A stretch of DNA of 43,868 bases from Anaerophilus nitritigenes (GCF_004138215.1 NZ_RYYS01000069.1:1-43868); one strand, 5' to 3'; positions 9,310-20,245 are shown, counted from the first letter of the stretch. Notes: a model not told the origin generated them from the sequence alone. Translations and numbers: made by a program.

Positions 9310-9357
9310 CTTAATAATATGTTTATAACTTATACTTTTATAAAATTGATATGTATA

Positions 9358-9517
9358 TGTGGATAAATAGGTCCTATCTATTCACATTTTATTATTGTCC
9401 ACAAATAAGTAATTGGTTTAATCATAAGGCTTATCCACAAATTCACAGGCCCTACTACTATTACTACTAAAAATTTATATTTATTTGTTATGTATATTTC
9501 AAAGGAGGTTATCCACA
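9358..9517 (+). other. oriC, part 2: DnaA boxes and DnaA-trio unwinding element
   Basis: Exact DnaA boxes lie at 9358-9366, 9431-9439 and 9509-9517, with a one-mismatch box at 9395-9403. After the 9431 box come a weaker box-like ATTCACA, a GC patch (GGCCC, 9448-9452) and then CTACTACTATTACTACTA (9452-9469), followed by an AT-only stretch. This order of box, GC cluster, trinucleotide repeat and AT-rich DNA matches the basal unwinding system described in Bacillus subtilis, where DnaA loads on DnaA-trios to open the duplex. The main melting site is therefore inferred to be here. Confidence 0.88.
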
Positions 9518-9518
9518 G

Positions 9519-10622
9519 ATGAAAGTAATCTGCAATCAAAAGCTATTATCTTCAAGTATTAATACTGTTCAAAAAGCTGTTTCATCAAAGACAACTATGC
9601 CTATATTAAAAGGACTTTTAATAGAAACATATAAAGATGGTTTGAAATTAGTAGGTACTGATTTAGAAATTGGTATTGAAAAATATATGCCTGCAGAAAT
9701 TTTAGATGAAGGATCTATTGTTTTATCTGCAAGACTATTAGGAGAAATTATTAGAAAACTTCCTGATGAAGATGTTGAGATAGAGCTAGATCACAATAAT
9801 CATGTTATTATAAGATGTGCAAACTCAGAATTTACATTGCTTGCACAACCATCTTTAGAATTTCCAGAATTACCACAAGTAGAAGAAGACAAAGTGTACA
9901 AACTTCCTCAAGATCTTTTTAAAAATATGATTAAACAAACTGTATTTGCTACAGCAATAGATGAGACAAGACCTATTCTTACAGGTGTATTGATGGAAAT
10001 TCAAGATGAAAAAATCAACATGGTTGCTTTAGACGGATATAGACTAGCTTTAAGACAAGGACATATCAAAAATATAGATAATAATAAAGTTGTAATTCCT
10101 GCAAAAACATTAAATGAAATCAATAGGATTTTGATGGAAGAAGAAAATACAGACATAGATATTTTCTTTACAGAAAACCACGTACTTTTCCACATGAATG
10201 AAATAAGAGTGACTTCAAGATTATTAGATGGAGAATTTATAAATTACAAACAAATTATTCCAAATGAATGCAAATCTAGAGCAAAAGTAAACACAAAAAA
10301 TTTACTAAATAGTATAGAAAGAGCATCTCTGTTGGCAAAAGAAGGAAAAAATAATCTAGTAAAGTTGTCTGTAAAAGATGAATGTATGACGATTACTTCT
10401 AATGCAGAGATTGGAACAGTTTATGAATCTGTATCCATTCAACTAGAAGGAGAAGATATAGATATTGGATTTAATTCAAAATATTTTTTAGATGCTTTGA
10501 AAATAATAGACAGTGAAGAAGTTTATTTAGAGTTTACAACAAGTGTAAGTCCATGTATAGTAAAACCAGCAGATCATGAAAACTACACATATTTAATTTT
10601 ACCAGTAAGATTAGTAGGATAG
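9519..10622 (+). CDS. dnaN: DNA polymerase III beta subunit (sliding clamp)
   Basis: DnaN forms the ring-shaped processivity clamp for DNA polymerase III. The 367-residue length fits three clamp domains of about 120 residues. Recognisable stretches are TVQKAVSSKTTMPILKGLLIE near the start, ETRPILTGVLME in the centre and the C-terminal YLILPVRLVG. A DnaA box lies exactly between the AGGAGG ribosome site and the ATG, so DnaA bound at the origin would cover the translation start region in DNA and could affect dnaN transcription. Confidence 0.98.
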   Translation: MKVICNQKLLSSSINTVQKAVSSKTTMPILKGLLIETYKDGLKLVGTDLEIGIEKYMPAEILDEGSIVLSARLLGEIIRKLPDEDVEIELDHNNHVIIRCANSEFTLLAQPSLEFPELPQVEEDKVYKLPQDLFKNMIKQTVFATAIDETRPILTGVLMEIQDEKINMVALDGYRLALRQGHIKNIDNNKVVIPAKTLNEINRILMEEENTDIDIFFTENHVLFHMNEIRVTSRLLDGEFINYKQIIPNECKSRAKVNTKNLLNSIERASLLAKEGKNNLVKLSVKDECMTITSNAEIGTVYESVSIQLEGEDIDIGFNSKYFLDALKIIDSEEVYLEFTTSVSPCIVKPADHENYTYLILPVRLVG

Positions 10623-10626
10623 ATGA

Positions 10627-10660
10627 AAGGAGTTCTCTAAAAAAATAAGGAGAACTCCTT
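10627..10660. repeat. Hairpin between dnaN and yaaA
   Basis: AAGGAGTTCTC and GAGAACTCCTT form an 11-bp perfect stem with a 12-nt A-rich loop, three bases after the dnaN stop. It lacks a proper T-run (TTAATTG follows), so it is at best a weak terminator. It may instead separate mRNA segments. Confidence 0.6.
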
Positions 10661-10694
10661 AATTGCCTACTCTATATGAAAAGGAGTGATTGGT

Positions 10695-10904
10695 ATGCAT
10701 GAGTTAAAAATTGATGGAGAATATATTCAACTAGATAAAGCTTTAAAACTTGCAGATATAGCACAAACAGGAGGACATGCAAAATTTTTGATTCAAGAAG
10801 GGCTTGTGATTGTAAATGGAGATGTGGAACATAGAAGAGGAAAAAAGTTAAGGGATGGAGATATAATATCTTTTGAAAATATGAAAATCATTATTAGAAG
10901 TTAG
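10695..10904 (+). CDS. yaaA: S4-domain RNA-binding protein YaaA
   Basis: This 69-residue S4-like protein belongs to the YaaA/RlbA-type family encoded between dnaN and recF in Firmicutes. The core TGGHAKFLIQEGLVIVNGDV with RRGKKLRDGD is the S4 RNA-binding motif. ATG at 10695 is preferred because AAAGGAG ends eight bases before it. An upstream GTG at 10686 overlaps that site. Its target RNA is not known from the sequence. A role in ribosome assembly has been proposed for the family. Confidence 0.93.
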   Translation: MHELKIDGEYIQLDKALKLADIAQTGGHAKFLIQEGLVIVNGDVEHRRGKKLRDGDIISFENMKIIIRS

Positions 10905-10925
10905 AAATGTCAAGGGGTGCATGAG

Positions 10926-12035
10926 GTGTATTTGAATAATTTAAAAATAATTCAGTTTAGGAATTATCATCAACTGCATATTGATTTTCATCCTAAACTC
11001 AATATATTTGTAGGAGATAATGCACAAGGAAAAACAAATATATTAGAAGCTATTTATTTAAGCAGTACAGGAAAATCCTTTAGAACAAATAAAGATAGAG
11101 AATTAATTAAATTCGATAAAGAAAAAGCCTATATCAAAGTAGATGGAAAGAAAAAATATACAGATATTACTGTAGAAGTCAAATTAGAAGCAAATAAGAA
11201 AAAACAAATAAAAGTAAATGGGATGATTCTTAGTAGAAATACAGATATTTTAGATAATATTTATACAGTTATTTTTTCTCCAGAAGATTTAAAATTAGTA
11301 AAAGAAGGGCCATCTGAAAGAAGAAAATTTATAGATATGGAGATATCTCAAATTAAGCCTAGATATTTTCATAATTTAAATCAATATTATAAAGTATTGA
11401 TACAAAGAAATAATCTTTTAAAAAAAATACATAATAAGAAATATATGGATACGCTTGAGATCTGGAATGATAAGCTCGTGGAATTAGGAAGCTATTTAAT
11501 ACATGAAAGATCTAAGTTTGTTCAAAAAATGATGCCTCTTAGTCGTTTAATTCATAGAAAAATTACTGAAAATAAAGAGAATCTTGAAATTAAGTATATA
11601 GAAAGTATTCCAATGAAAAATACATTAGAAGAAACTATAAAAAATTTTAAAGAACAATTAAAAAAATCATTAGAAGAAGATATACAAAAGGGAACTACTA
11701 CTATGGGTCCTCATAGAGATGATCTAGGAGTTTTCATCAATGGTATGGATATTAGAAATTTTGGATCACAAGGACAGCAAAGAACTTCAGCTTTATCTTT
11801 AAAATTGGCAGAAATTGAATTGATCAAAGGAGAAACTTCTGAATATCCTATTTTACTTTTAGATGATGTTATGTCAGAATTAGATATAAATCGACAAAAA
11901 TTTTTAATACAAACTTTAAAAGATGTTCAAATATTTATTACGACTACAGAGATCAGTTATTTGAATGAACGAGATGAAAATAAAGGATATATATTTTCTG
12001 TAAAAAATGCAAAAATTCAACGTGAAGAAATATAA
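10926..12035 (+). CDS. recF: DNA replication and repair protein RecF
   Basis: RecF is an ABC-type ATPase that helps load RecA at gaps and at stalled forks. GTG at 10926 is the likely start: AGGGG lies eight bases upstream and the product begins MYLNNLKIIQFRNYHQL, like other RecF proteins. A GTG at 10917 is possible but overlaps the ribosome site. The 369-residue protein has Walker A GDNAQGKTN, the ABC signature region FGSQGQQRTSALSLKLAE and Walker B PILLLDDVMSELD. It lies 21 bases after yaaA. Confidence 0.97.
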   Translation: MYLNNLKIIQFRNYHQLHIDFHPKLNIFVGDNAQGKTNILEAIYLSSTGKSFRTNKDRELIKFDKEKAYIKVDGKKKYTDITVEVKLEANKKKQIKVNGMILSRNTDILDNIYTVIFSPEDLKLVKEGPSERRKFIDMEISQIKPRYFHNLNQYYKVLIQRNNLLKKIHNKKYMDTLEIWNDKLVELGSYLIHERSKFVQKMMPLSRLIHRKITENKENLEIKYIESIPMKNTLEETIKNFKEQLKKSLEEDIQKGTTTMGPHRDDLGVFINGMDIRNFGSQGQQRTSALSLKLAEIELIKGETSEYPILLLDDVMSELDINRQKFLIQTLKDVQIFITTTEISYLNERDENKGYIFSVKNAKIQREEI

Positions 12036-12120
12036 TTTTTTGTGTATTATAAAATATGCTTTTATATGTTGATATAAAAGGTTATAATATAGTTTGGAGT
12101 AATTTTAAGGAGGCGTTTTC

Positions 12121-12441
12121 ATGTTTCTTCATTTAGGGAAGGATATTGTAGTCCCTATTCAAAATATCATATCCATTATTGATGCAGATTCCATCCAAAA
12201 ATCAAAATATAGTAAAGAATTTTTCAAAACTGCTGAAGAAGAAGGTTTTGTTAGAAAAATATCTGATGAAAAAATAAAATCATATGTGATTACGGAAGAA
12301 GTACAAATAAAAAGAAAAGGAATGGAAAAAATAGTAAAAACTATTATATATTATTCACCGATCTCATCCATCACCCTTCAAAAAAGATCTAATTTTATAG
12401 ATGAAATTCCTAGTTCTTACAATAGTTATCAAACTAGATAA
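12121..12441 (+). CDS. remB: RemB-like protein (DUF370, YaaB)
   Basis: The 106-residue protein begins MFLHLGKDIVVPIQNIISIID, typical of the RemA/RemB (DUF370) family. In Bacillus subtilis RemA and RemB activate extracellular-matrix genes, and remB lies in this same recF-gyrB position. The central segment (residues 25-65) is an insertion with many charged residues, making the protein longer than the about 81-residue Bacillus form. A plain AAGGAGG site precedes the ATG. Its DNA targets are not evident in this window. Confidence 0.9.
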   Translation: MFLHLGKDIVVPIQNIISIIDADSIQKSKYSKEFFKTAEEEGFVRKISDEKIKSYVITEEVQIKRKGMEKIVKTIIYYSPISSITLQKRSNFIDEIPSSYNSYQTR

Positions 12442-12506
12442 ATAAAAGATTAAAAAGATAACGAAAAATAAGGGATAAAAAATCCATAGCTTTTTGTGTG
12501 GTATAG

Positions 12507-14441
<1,935 letters not shown>

Positions 14442-14456
14442 TGAGGGGGAAGTAAA

Positions 14457-16892
14457 ATGACCGAGGAAAAAAGTAAAATTATTCAGATTGACATAGAAGA
14501 AGAAATGAAAAAATCCTATATTGACTATGCTATGAGTGTAATTGTAGGACGAGCACTACCTGATGTTAGAGATGGTCTAAAGCCTGTACATAGAAGAATT
14601 TTATATGCTATGAATGAACTAGGAATGACTCCTGAGAAACCTCATAGGAAATCTGCTCGTGTTGTAGGGGACGTTTTGGCAAAGTACCATCCACATGGAG
14701 ATAGTGCAGTTTATGATGCGATGGTAAGAATGGCACAAGATTTTTCTATAAGATATTTATTAGTAGATGGACAAGGAAACTTTGGCTCTATTGATGGAGA
14801 TGGCGCTGCTGCTATGCGTTATACTGAGGCGAAGATGACTAAAATTGCATTAGAAATGCTTAAAGATATTGGAAAAGAAACAGTGGATTTCACACCAAAC
14901 TTTGATGGAGAATTAAAAGAACCTGCTGTACTACCTAGTAGATTTCCAAATCTTTTAGTCAATGGTTCTAATGGAATTGCTGTAGGAATGGCTACATCTA
15001 TTCCTCCTCATAATTTAGGAGAAGTAATTGATGCAACAATTAAACTTATAGATGATAAAGATTCTAATATAGAGGATTTAATACAGATTGTACAAGGACC
15101 AGACTTTCCTACAGGTGGAATTATTATGGGGAAAGAATCTATCAAAGAAGCTTATCGAACAGGACAAGGAAAAGTAATTGTAAGAGGCCAAGCTGAAATT
15201 GAACAAACCAATAAAGGTAAAAATCAAATTATTATAACAGAAATTCCATATCAAGTAAATAAAGCAAGGCTTATTGAAAAAATAGCAGAGCTTGTTCGTG
15301 ATAAAAAAATTGAGGGTATATCTGATTTAAGAGATGAAAGTGATAGAAAAGGTATGCGTATTGTTATTGAACTAAAAAGAGATGCTAATGCTAATGTAGT
15401 TTTAAATAAACTATATAAACATACACAACTTCAAGATACTTTTAGCATTATTATGATTGCTTTAGTAAATAATGAACCTAAAATTTTAAATTTGTATGAT
15501 ATGATTTATTATTACTTAGAACATCAAAAGGATGTTATTACAAGAAGAACAAAATATGATTTAAATAAAGCAGAAGACAGAGCTCACATATTAGAAGGTC
15601 TTAAAATTGCTCTAGATCATATAGATGAAGTTATTAAACTGATTAGAAGCTCTAAAAATGTATCAGAAGCAAAGACAGGTTTAATGACAAACTTTGATTT
15701 ATCTGAAAAACAAGCACAAGCGATACTAGATATGAGACTTCAAAAGCTTACAGGACTAGAAAGAGAAAAAATAGAAGCAGAATATGAAGAATTGATTCGA
15801 TTAATTAATTATTATAAAGAGATTCTTGCCAATGAACAACTTCTTTTAAATATCATCAAAGAAGAATTAATAGAAATCAAAGAAGCTTATAATGATAAAA
15901 GAAGAACAGCTATTACAACAGTTTTAGATGAAATAGATATGGAGGATTTAATTGATGAAGAAGAGGTAGCTATAACTCTTACTCATCTGGGTTATGTAAA
16001 AAGACTTCCAGCAGATACTTATAAAAGTCAAAGAAGAGGTGGAAAAGGTATAACAGGACTTACTACACGAGATGAAGACTTTGTAGAAACTTTGTTTAGT
16101 ACTTCTACTCATCATTATCTTCTTTTCTTTACTAATAGAGGACGAGTATATAGATTAAAGGCTTATGAAATTCCAGAAGCAAAGAGACAAGCAAAAGGAA
16201 CTGCAATTGTTAACTTACTTCAACTTCTTCCAGAGGAAAAAGTAACAGCAGTGATTCCTGTTAAGACATTTGAAGAAAATCAATTTTTATTAGCAGCTAC
16301 TCAAAGAGGAATCATCAAAAAAATGGATCTTTCTCAATTTGATACATCTAGAAAAGCAGGTTTAATTGCTATCAATCTAAGAGAAGATGATGAGCTTATT
16401 AGTGTGAGATTAACAGATGGCAATAAAGAGATTATGATGATTAGTAGAGATGGAAAAGCCATACGTTTTAAAGAAAAAGATGTACGAGATATGGGAAGAT
16501 CTGCAATGGGTGTAAAAGGAATGAGCCTTGATGAAGAAGATATAGTTGTAGCTATGGAATTAGTAGAAGAGGGTAGTGATTTGTTAGTAGTGAGTGAGTT
16601 TGGTTTTGGAAAGAGAAGTTCTCTTGAAAATTACCATAGCCAGGCTAGGGGCGGTAAAGGACTTATTACTTACAATAAAAAAGAAAAGACAGGTAAGTTA
16701 GTAGGAGCAAAAGTAGTAAAAGATGATGAAGAAATCATGATCATTAACAAAAGTGGAGTGATTATTCGACTACAAATCAACGAAATTCCAACTATGGGAA
16801 GAATTACTCAAGGTGTAACTCTTATGAGAGTAGATGAAGATGATTATATTGTTTCTATTGCAAAAGTCATTCCGGAAGTAGAAGAAGAGTAA
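14457..16892 (+). CDS. gyrA: DNA gyrase subunit A
   Basis: GyrA is the DNA-cleaving subunit of gyrase. The 811-residue protein has the catalytic tyrosine in AAMRYTE (Y122). Its quinolone-determining region [15 protein letters not shown] has S83 and D87 (E. coli numbering coincides), the sensitive-type residues at those positions. The gyrase-specific GyrA box QRRGGKG lies at the start of the six-bladed C-terminal domain, separating it from topoisomerase IV ParC. The start follows the gyrB stop by 15 bases with GAGGGGGA. A terminator follows. Confidence 0.99.
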   Translation: MTEEKSKIIQIDIEEEMKKSYIDYAMSVIVGRALPDVRDGLKPVHRRILYAMNELGMTPEKPHRKSARVVGDVLAKYHPHGDSAVYDAMVRMAQDFSIRYLLVDGQGNFGSIDGDGAAAMRYTEAKMTKIALEMLKDIGKETVDFTPNFDGELKEPAVLPSRFPNLLVNGSNGIAVGMATSIPPHNLGEVIDATIKLIDDKDSNIEDLIQIVQGPDFPTGGIIMGKESIKEAYRTGQGKVIVRGQAEIEQTNKGKNQIIITEIPYQVNKARLIEKIAELVRDKKIEGISDLRDESDRKGMRIVIELKRDANANVVLNKLYKHTQLQDTFSIIMIALVNNEPKILNLYDMIYYYLEHQKDVITRRTKYDLNKAEDRAHILEGLKIALDHIDEVIKLIRSSKNVSEAKTGLMTNFDLSEKQAQAILDMRLQKLTGLEREKIEAEYEELIRLINYYKEILANEQLLLNIIKEELIEIKEAYNDKRRTAITTVLDEIDMEDLIDEEEVAITLTHLGYVKRLPADTYKSQRRGGKGITGLTTRDEDFVETLFSTSTHHYLLFFTNRGRVYRLKAYEIPEAKRQAKGTAIVNLLQLLPEEKVTAVIPVKTFEENQFLLAATQRGIIKKMDLSQFDTSRKAGLIAINLREDDELISVRLTDGNKEIMMISRDGKAIRFKEKDVRDMGRSAMGVKGMSLDEEDIVVAMELVEEGSDLLVVSEFGFGKRSSLENYHSQARGGKGLITYNKKEKTGKLVGAKVVKDDEEIMIINKSGVIIRLQINEIPTMGRITQGVTLMRVDEDDYIVSIAKVIPEVEEE

Positions 16893-16893
16893 G

Positions 16894-16925
16894 TGCGCAA
16901 AAGTATATGACTTTTGCGTATTTTT
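16894..16925 (+). terminator. Terminator after gyrA
   Basis: CGCAAAAGT, a 5-nt loop and ACTTTTGCG (extended by two weaker pairs) are followed by TTTTT. It separates gyrA from the sigma-B operon. Confidence 0.85.
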
Positions 16926-16929
16926 CTGT

Positions 16930-16954
16930 GTTTAATAAAAAAAATATAGGGTAA
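16930..16954 (+). promoter_or_regulatory. Sigma-B-type promoter of rsbV-rsbW-sigB
   Basis: GTTTAA (16930-16935), a 13-bp spacer and GGGTAA (16949-16954) match the sigma-B consensus GTTTaa-N12-14-GGGTAt almost completely. It lies about 60 bp before rsbV, implying positive autoregulation as in Bacillus subtilis. It cannot be seen whether a second, sigma-A promoter exists. Confidence 0.82.
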
Positions 16955-17012
16955 AAATATATTAAAAATGTGCGTTGAAATAAATATATGAGAATGAAAG
17001 AGGGGTTTTGTT

Positions 17013-17333
17013 ATGTCTATTCATATTCAAACAAATTATAACAAAGATGAAAATATTTGGATTGTAGATATTAAGGGAGAAATTGATATTTATACAGCCA
17101 ATAAAGTAAAAGAAGACCTCAATAAAATGCTAGATGAACAAATGGCAGATTTTAAAATAAATTGTTTAGAACTTACTTATATAGATAGTACCGGTTTAGG
17201 CGTGTTAATAGGAATTTTAAAAAGATTAAAAAAAGAAGAAAAGAATATAAATATTGTAAATCCTAAGCCTAATATTTCAAAACTTTTTCATATTACTGGA
17301 TTAGATAAAATTTTTGTAATAGAAGGGGAATAA
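17013..17333 (+). CDS. rsbV: Anti-sigma factor antagonist RsbV (STAS domain)
   Basis: This is a STAS-domain anti-anti-sigma factor that, when unphosphorylated, binds RsbW and frees sigma-B. The phosphorylatable serine lies in YIDSTGLGVLIG (about residues 54-65), the conserved STAS switch. It resembles RsbV more than sporulation SpoIIAA, for example in GEIDIYTANKVKEDL and the C-terminal FHITGLDKIF. It is the first gene of a three-gene partner-switch operon. No RsbU-type phosphatase lies in the window, so the input signal is unknown. Confidence 0.92.
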   Translation: MSIHIQTNYNKDENIWIVDIKGEIDIYTANKVKEDLNKMLDEQMADFKINCLELTYIDSTGLGVLIGILKRLKKEEKNINIVNPKPNISKLFHITGLDKIFVIEGE

Positions 17334-17378
17334 AAAAATATGAAGAATATAAAATGTATAGAGAAGGTGGAGGAAAAA

Positions 17379-17792
17379 ATGGGGGATCATTTCTCAATAT
17401 CAGTTCCAAGTAAACCCGAATATGTAAATGTAGTTCGTTTAACAGCATCTGCAATTGCTTGTAGAATGGGATTTAATATAGAACAAATTGAAGATATAAA
17501 AGTTGCCATTGCAGAAGCTTGTACAAATGCTATTAAGCACGGAATCAAGAATAGAGAAGAAAATTTTAAAATTCAATTTTTAGTAGATGAAGAGAAATTA
17601 GAAATTGATGTAGAGGATGAAGGTCACGGATTTTCTTGTAATGAAATAGAAGAACCAGATTTAGAAAATCCAAAAGAAGGAGGCTTAGGTATATTTATCA
17701 TTAAGTCTTTAATGGATGATGTGCAAATAAATTCTAATATTGGAAAAGGAACAAGTATTAAAATGATAAAATACCTAGGGGATGATCTTTAA
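17379..17792 (+). CDS. rsbW: Anti-sigma-B factor RsbW (serine kinase)
   Basis: RsbW is a GHKL-fold serine kinase that sequesters sigma-B and phosphorylates RsbV. ATP-binding motifs are visible: the N-box in VAIAEACTNAIKHG, G1 in VEDEGHGF and G2 in GGLGIFIIKSL. The start at 17379 is supported by GGAGG five bases upstream and by alignment of VPSKPEYV with RsbW. An in-frame ATG at 17340 would add 13 residues. The stop overlaps the sigB start (TAATG), so RsbW and sigma-B synthesis are coupled, as expected for a stoichiometric pair. Confidence 0.92.
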   Translation: MGDHFSISVPSKPEYVNVVRLTASAIACRMGFNIEQIEDIKVAIAEACTNAIKHGIKNREENFKIQFLVDEEKLEIDVEDEGHGFSCNEIEEPDLENPKEGGLGIFIIKSLMDDVQINSNIGKGTSIKMIKYLGDDL

Positions 17793-18580
17793 TGAAAAAT
17801 ATTTCTCGTGCTGTGTTAAATATAGATTCCAATTCCCTAAAAGCTATGAATGAGAAAGAACTTTTTCAATTATATAGAAATCAAAAAGATAAAAATATAA
17901 GAAATGAATTGGTGAATCGATATTTATATATAGCTGAAATTTTATCAAAAAAATATATAAACAAAGGAATTGAATATGAAGATATTTATCAAATTGCATC
18001 TTTAGGACTTATATTTGCCATTGAGAGATTTGATATTACAAAAGGATTTGAATTTTCAAGTTTTGCAACACCTACCATTATAGGAGAAATTAAAAAATAT
18101 TTCAGAGATAAAGGATGGACTATAAGAGTTCCTAGAAGAATACAAGAGCTTTCTAAAAAAGTAAATTTAGCTAAGAATATGCTTAGTCAAACGCTTCAAA
18201 GAACTCCTAAAGTAATAGATATTGCAGATTATTTAGGGTGTACAGAAGATCAAGTATTAGAGGCTATGGAAGCGAGCCAAGTGTACACACCTCAATCTTT
18301 AGATATAAGCTATGATACAGGTGGAGACGATAAAGATGTACAGCTTAAGGATTTAATTGGATCAGAGGATGAAGATTTTCGTATTATGGAAAATAAAGAT
18401 TTTATAAAAAAAAGTATGCAAAATATGAATGAAGCAGAAATAAAAATTATAAAGTATAGATTTTTTGATAATCAAACACAAACAGCAACAGCAAAATTAT
18501 TAGATGTATCTCAAATGACAGTATCTAGAATGGAAAAGAAAATTATCGAAAAATTTAGAAAAGAATTAAATAAAATATAA
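17792..18580 (+). CDS. sigB: RNA polymerase sigma factor, SigB/SigF type
   Basis: This is a 262-residue alternative sigma factor of the SigB/SigF/SigG group. Region 2 (YEDIYQIASLGLIFAIERF followed by FSSFATPTIIGEIKKYFRD), region 3 (VPRRIQELSKKV) and region 4 (NQTQTATAKLLDVSQMTVSRMEKKI) are all present. The neighbours RsbV and RsbW and the GTTTAA/GGGTAA promoter point to general-stress sigma-B rather than sporulation sigma-F. Closely the same arrangement after gyrA is known in C. difficile, where sigma-B controls oxygen and nitrosative stress responses. Confidence 0.92.
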   Translation: MKNISRAVLNIDSNSLKAMNEKELFQLYRNQKDKNIRNELVNRYLYIAEILSKKYINKGIEYEDIYQIASLGLIFAIERFDITKGFEFSSFATPTIIGEIKKYFRDKGWTIRVPRRIQELSKKVNLAKNMLSQTLQRTPKVIDIADYLGCTEDQVLEAMEASQVYTPQSLDISYDTGGDDKDVQLKDLIGSEDEDFRIMENKDFIKKSMQNMNEAEIKIIKYRFFDNQTQTATAKLLDVSQMTVSRMEKKIIEKFRKELNKI

Positions 18581-18606
18581 GAAGAGGAGTTAAAGGAGAG
18601 AAAAAA

Positions 18607-19017
18607 ATGTTTGAGTGGAGAGATGAATACAGTTGCGAAGTAGGTGAAATTGATCATCAACATAGAACACTTCTACAGATTGGATCAAAATTATATTCAA
18701 TATTAACACTAAAAGATAGTGAAGATCGATATGATGAAATTATGGAAGTGTTAAAAGAATTAAAAAATTATACTATATACCATTTTGATTATGAAGAAAA
18801 ATTAATGGAACAATATGGTTATGAAGATATAAAAACTCATAAAAGGCAACATAAATCTTTTGTAAATAAAGTGATTCAGTTAGAAAATCAAGACATTGAA
18901 GAAAAACAAAAGAAAATTACTTTGGAAATGATTACTTTTATAGCAGATTGGATTGAAAATCATATTTTAGTTACAGATCAAAAATATAAAGAATTTTTTC
19001 ATACAAAAGGAGTATAA
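18607..19017 (+). CDS. Bacteriohemerythrin
   Basis: This 136-residue single-domain hemerythrin is a di-iron, oxygen-binding protein. All expected ligands are present at standard spacing: H17, H59, E63, H78, H82, H119 and D124 (patterns HxxxE, HxxxH and HxxxxD). It begins FEWRDEYSCEVGEIDHQH, typical for the family. It lies 26 bp after sigB with GGAGAG before the ATG and no terminator between, so it is likely a sigma-B operon member. Its role is inferred to be oxygen scavenging or sensing in an anaerobe. Confidence 0.93.
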   Translation: MFEWRDEYSCEVGEIDHQHRTLLQIGSKLYSILTLKDSEDRYDEIMEVLKELKNYTIYHFDYEEKLMEQYGYEDIKTHKRQHKSFVNKVIQLENQDIEEKQKKITLEMITFIADWIENHILVTDQKYKEFFHTKGV

Positions 19018-19054
19018 CAACCTTATGTATTTTTAAAGTTTTTTTGTATAAATA

Positions 19055-19070
19055 TGTTTTACGTGAAACA
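19055..19070. other. parS centromere site (one mismatch)
   Basis: TGTTTTACGTGAAACA matches the parS consensus TGTTTCACGTGAAACA at 15 of 16 positions. It lies in non-coding DNA about 9.5 kb from the unwinding element, the usual zone for ParB loading. ParA and ParB themselves are not encoded in the window. The rest of the gap 19018-19173 holds a terminator and AT-rich sequence. Confidence 0.85.
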
Positions 19071-19075
19071 GTCTT

Positions 19076-19106
19076 AAAAGAGTAACTATTATAGTTACTC
19101 TTTTTT
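19076..19106 (+). terminator. Terminator after hemerythrin
   Basis: AAAAGAGTAAC, a 7-nt loop and GTTACTCTTTT followed by a T-run form a strong intrinsic terminator. It ends the sigma-B operon just after the parS site. Confidence 0.88.
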
Positions 19107-19173
19107 ATGTTTATAAAAAGAAATATTAGTAAATACTCTATAAATAATCATTTATAGAAAGTAGGTTTGTAAG

Positions 19174-20145
19174 TTGTTAAAAACTATAAATAAAATAAAT
19201 ATTAAAGAAATAGAAGGAATGAAATGGTTTGAAGAAGAATTGGATGAAGTTATCAAAAATAGTAGTAAAGATATATATAACATTTGTAAAAAAAATATAT
19301 TATCTGGAGGGAAAAAAATTCGACCAGCTCTTTTATTATCTTCTTCACTATGCTTTGGTCCATTAGTAAAGGAAGCTGTAATGGCAGCTGTGTCATGTGA
19401 ATGTATTCATATGGCATCACTAGTACATGATGATATTATTGATCTTTCAGATACAAGAAGAAATAAACCTACAATTCATATAGAACATGGAAATCATGTA
19501 GCTGTTTTAGTAGGAGATTTTTTATTTGCAAAAGCTTTTGAAGTTCTTACAAAGCATGGACTTCTTCAAAGCATGGAAATTTTAGTAGATGCAATTAGTA
19601 AAATGTGCGATGGAGAAATTGTACAAGAAAAAAACAAATTTAATATGTATCAAACAAAAAAAGATTATTATGAGCGAAGTTATAAAAAAACAGGAGTTTT
19701 ATTAGCTGCATGTACTCAAATTGGAGCAATCATAGGAGGAGCTTCTAATACAGAGATCAAAGCTTTAAAGTCATATGGAGAAAATATAGGATATGCATAT
19801 CAAATTATAGATGATATATTAGATTTTACAGGAGATGAAAAAATATTAGGAAAACCTATAGGAGCTGATTTAAAAGAAGGAAATATAACTCTTCCTATTA
19901 TTAAACTTATAGAAGATCAAGAATATAAAGAATGGATAGAACAAATCATAAAAAAAGAGAAAAGCAAAGAGATGAATATAGAAATTATAAAGATTTTAAA
20001 AGAGAAAGATATTTTACAAAAAACATATGATGAAGCTATATATTTTATTGATCAAGCAAAAAAAAATTTAGAGTATATAAAAAATTCATCTTATAAATAT
20101 TTTTTATTAGAAATTACAGATCAAATTATAAAAAGGAAAAAATAA
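19174..20145 (+). CDS. Polyprenyl diphosphate synthase (heptaprenyl type)
   Basis: This trans-isoprenyl diphosphate synthase adds isopentenyl units to an allylic primer. Both Asp-rich motifs are intact: the first in LVHDDIIDLSDTRR and the second in YQIIDDILDFTGD, with GKKIRPAL near residue 47. At 323 residues it resembles HepT, the catalytic subunit for quinone-length chains. No HepS partner is adjacent, so the chain length is uncertain. The start is a TTG at 19174 with AAAGTAGG upstream. The C35 product would fit the YtpB-like terpene synthase at 41456-42508 (inference). Confidence 0.85.
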   Translation: MLKTINKINIKEIEGMKWFEEELDEVIKNSSKDIYNICKKNILSGGKKIRPALLLSSSLCFGPLVKEAVMAAVSCECIHMASLVHDDIIDLSDTRRNKPTIHIEHGNHVAVLVGDFLFAKAFEVLTKHGLLQSMEILVDAISKMCDGEIVQEKNKFNMYQTKKDYYERSYKKTGVLLAACTQIGAIIGGASNTEIKALKSYGENIGYAYQIIDDILDFTGDEKILGKPIGADLKEGNITLPIIKLIEDQEYKEWIEQIIKKEKSKEMNIEIIKILKEKDILQKTYDEAIYFIDQAKKNLEYIKNSSYKYFLLEITDQIIKRKK

Positions 20146-20177
20146 TAGATTATTTTATCTATTATTTTTTCCTTTTT
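20130..20177 (+). terminator. Terminator after polyprenyl synthase
   Basis: A long stem of about 20 bp, with arms 20130-20150 and 20157-20177 around TATTTT, includes the stop codon and ends in a T-run. Confidence 0.85.
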
Positions 20178-20245
20178 TGTATTATCATAGTATAGTATGA
20201 AACAAAACAAGTCATCTATGATGAGTTAAATGAAAGGGGAAAATT

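Noticed and set aside
17013-18580. Sporulation operon spoIIAA-spoIIAB-sigF
   Set aside because: Sequence details, the position after gyrA and the GTTTAA/GGGTAA promoter fit rsbV-rsbW-sigB better.
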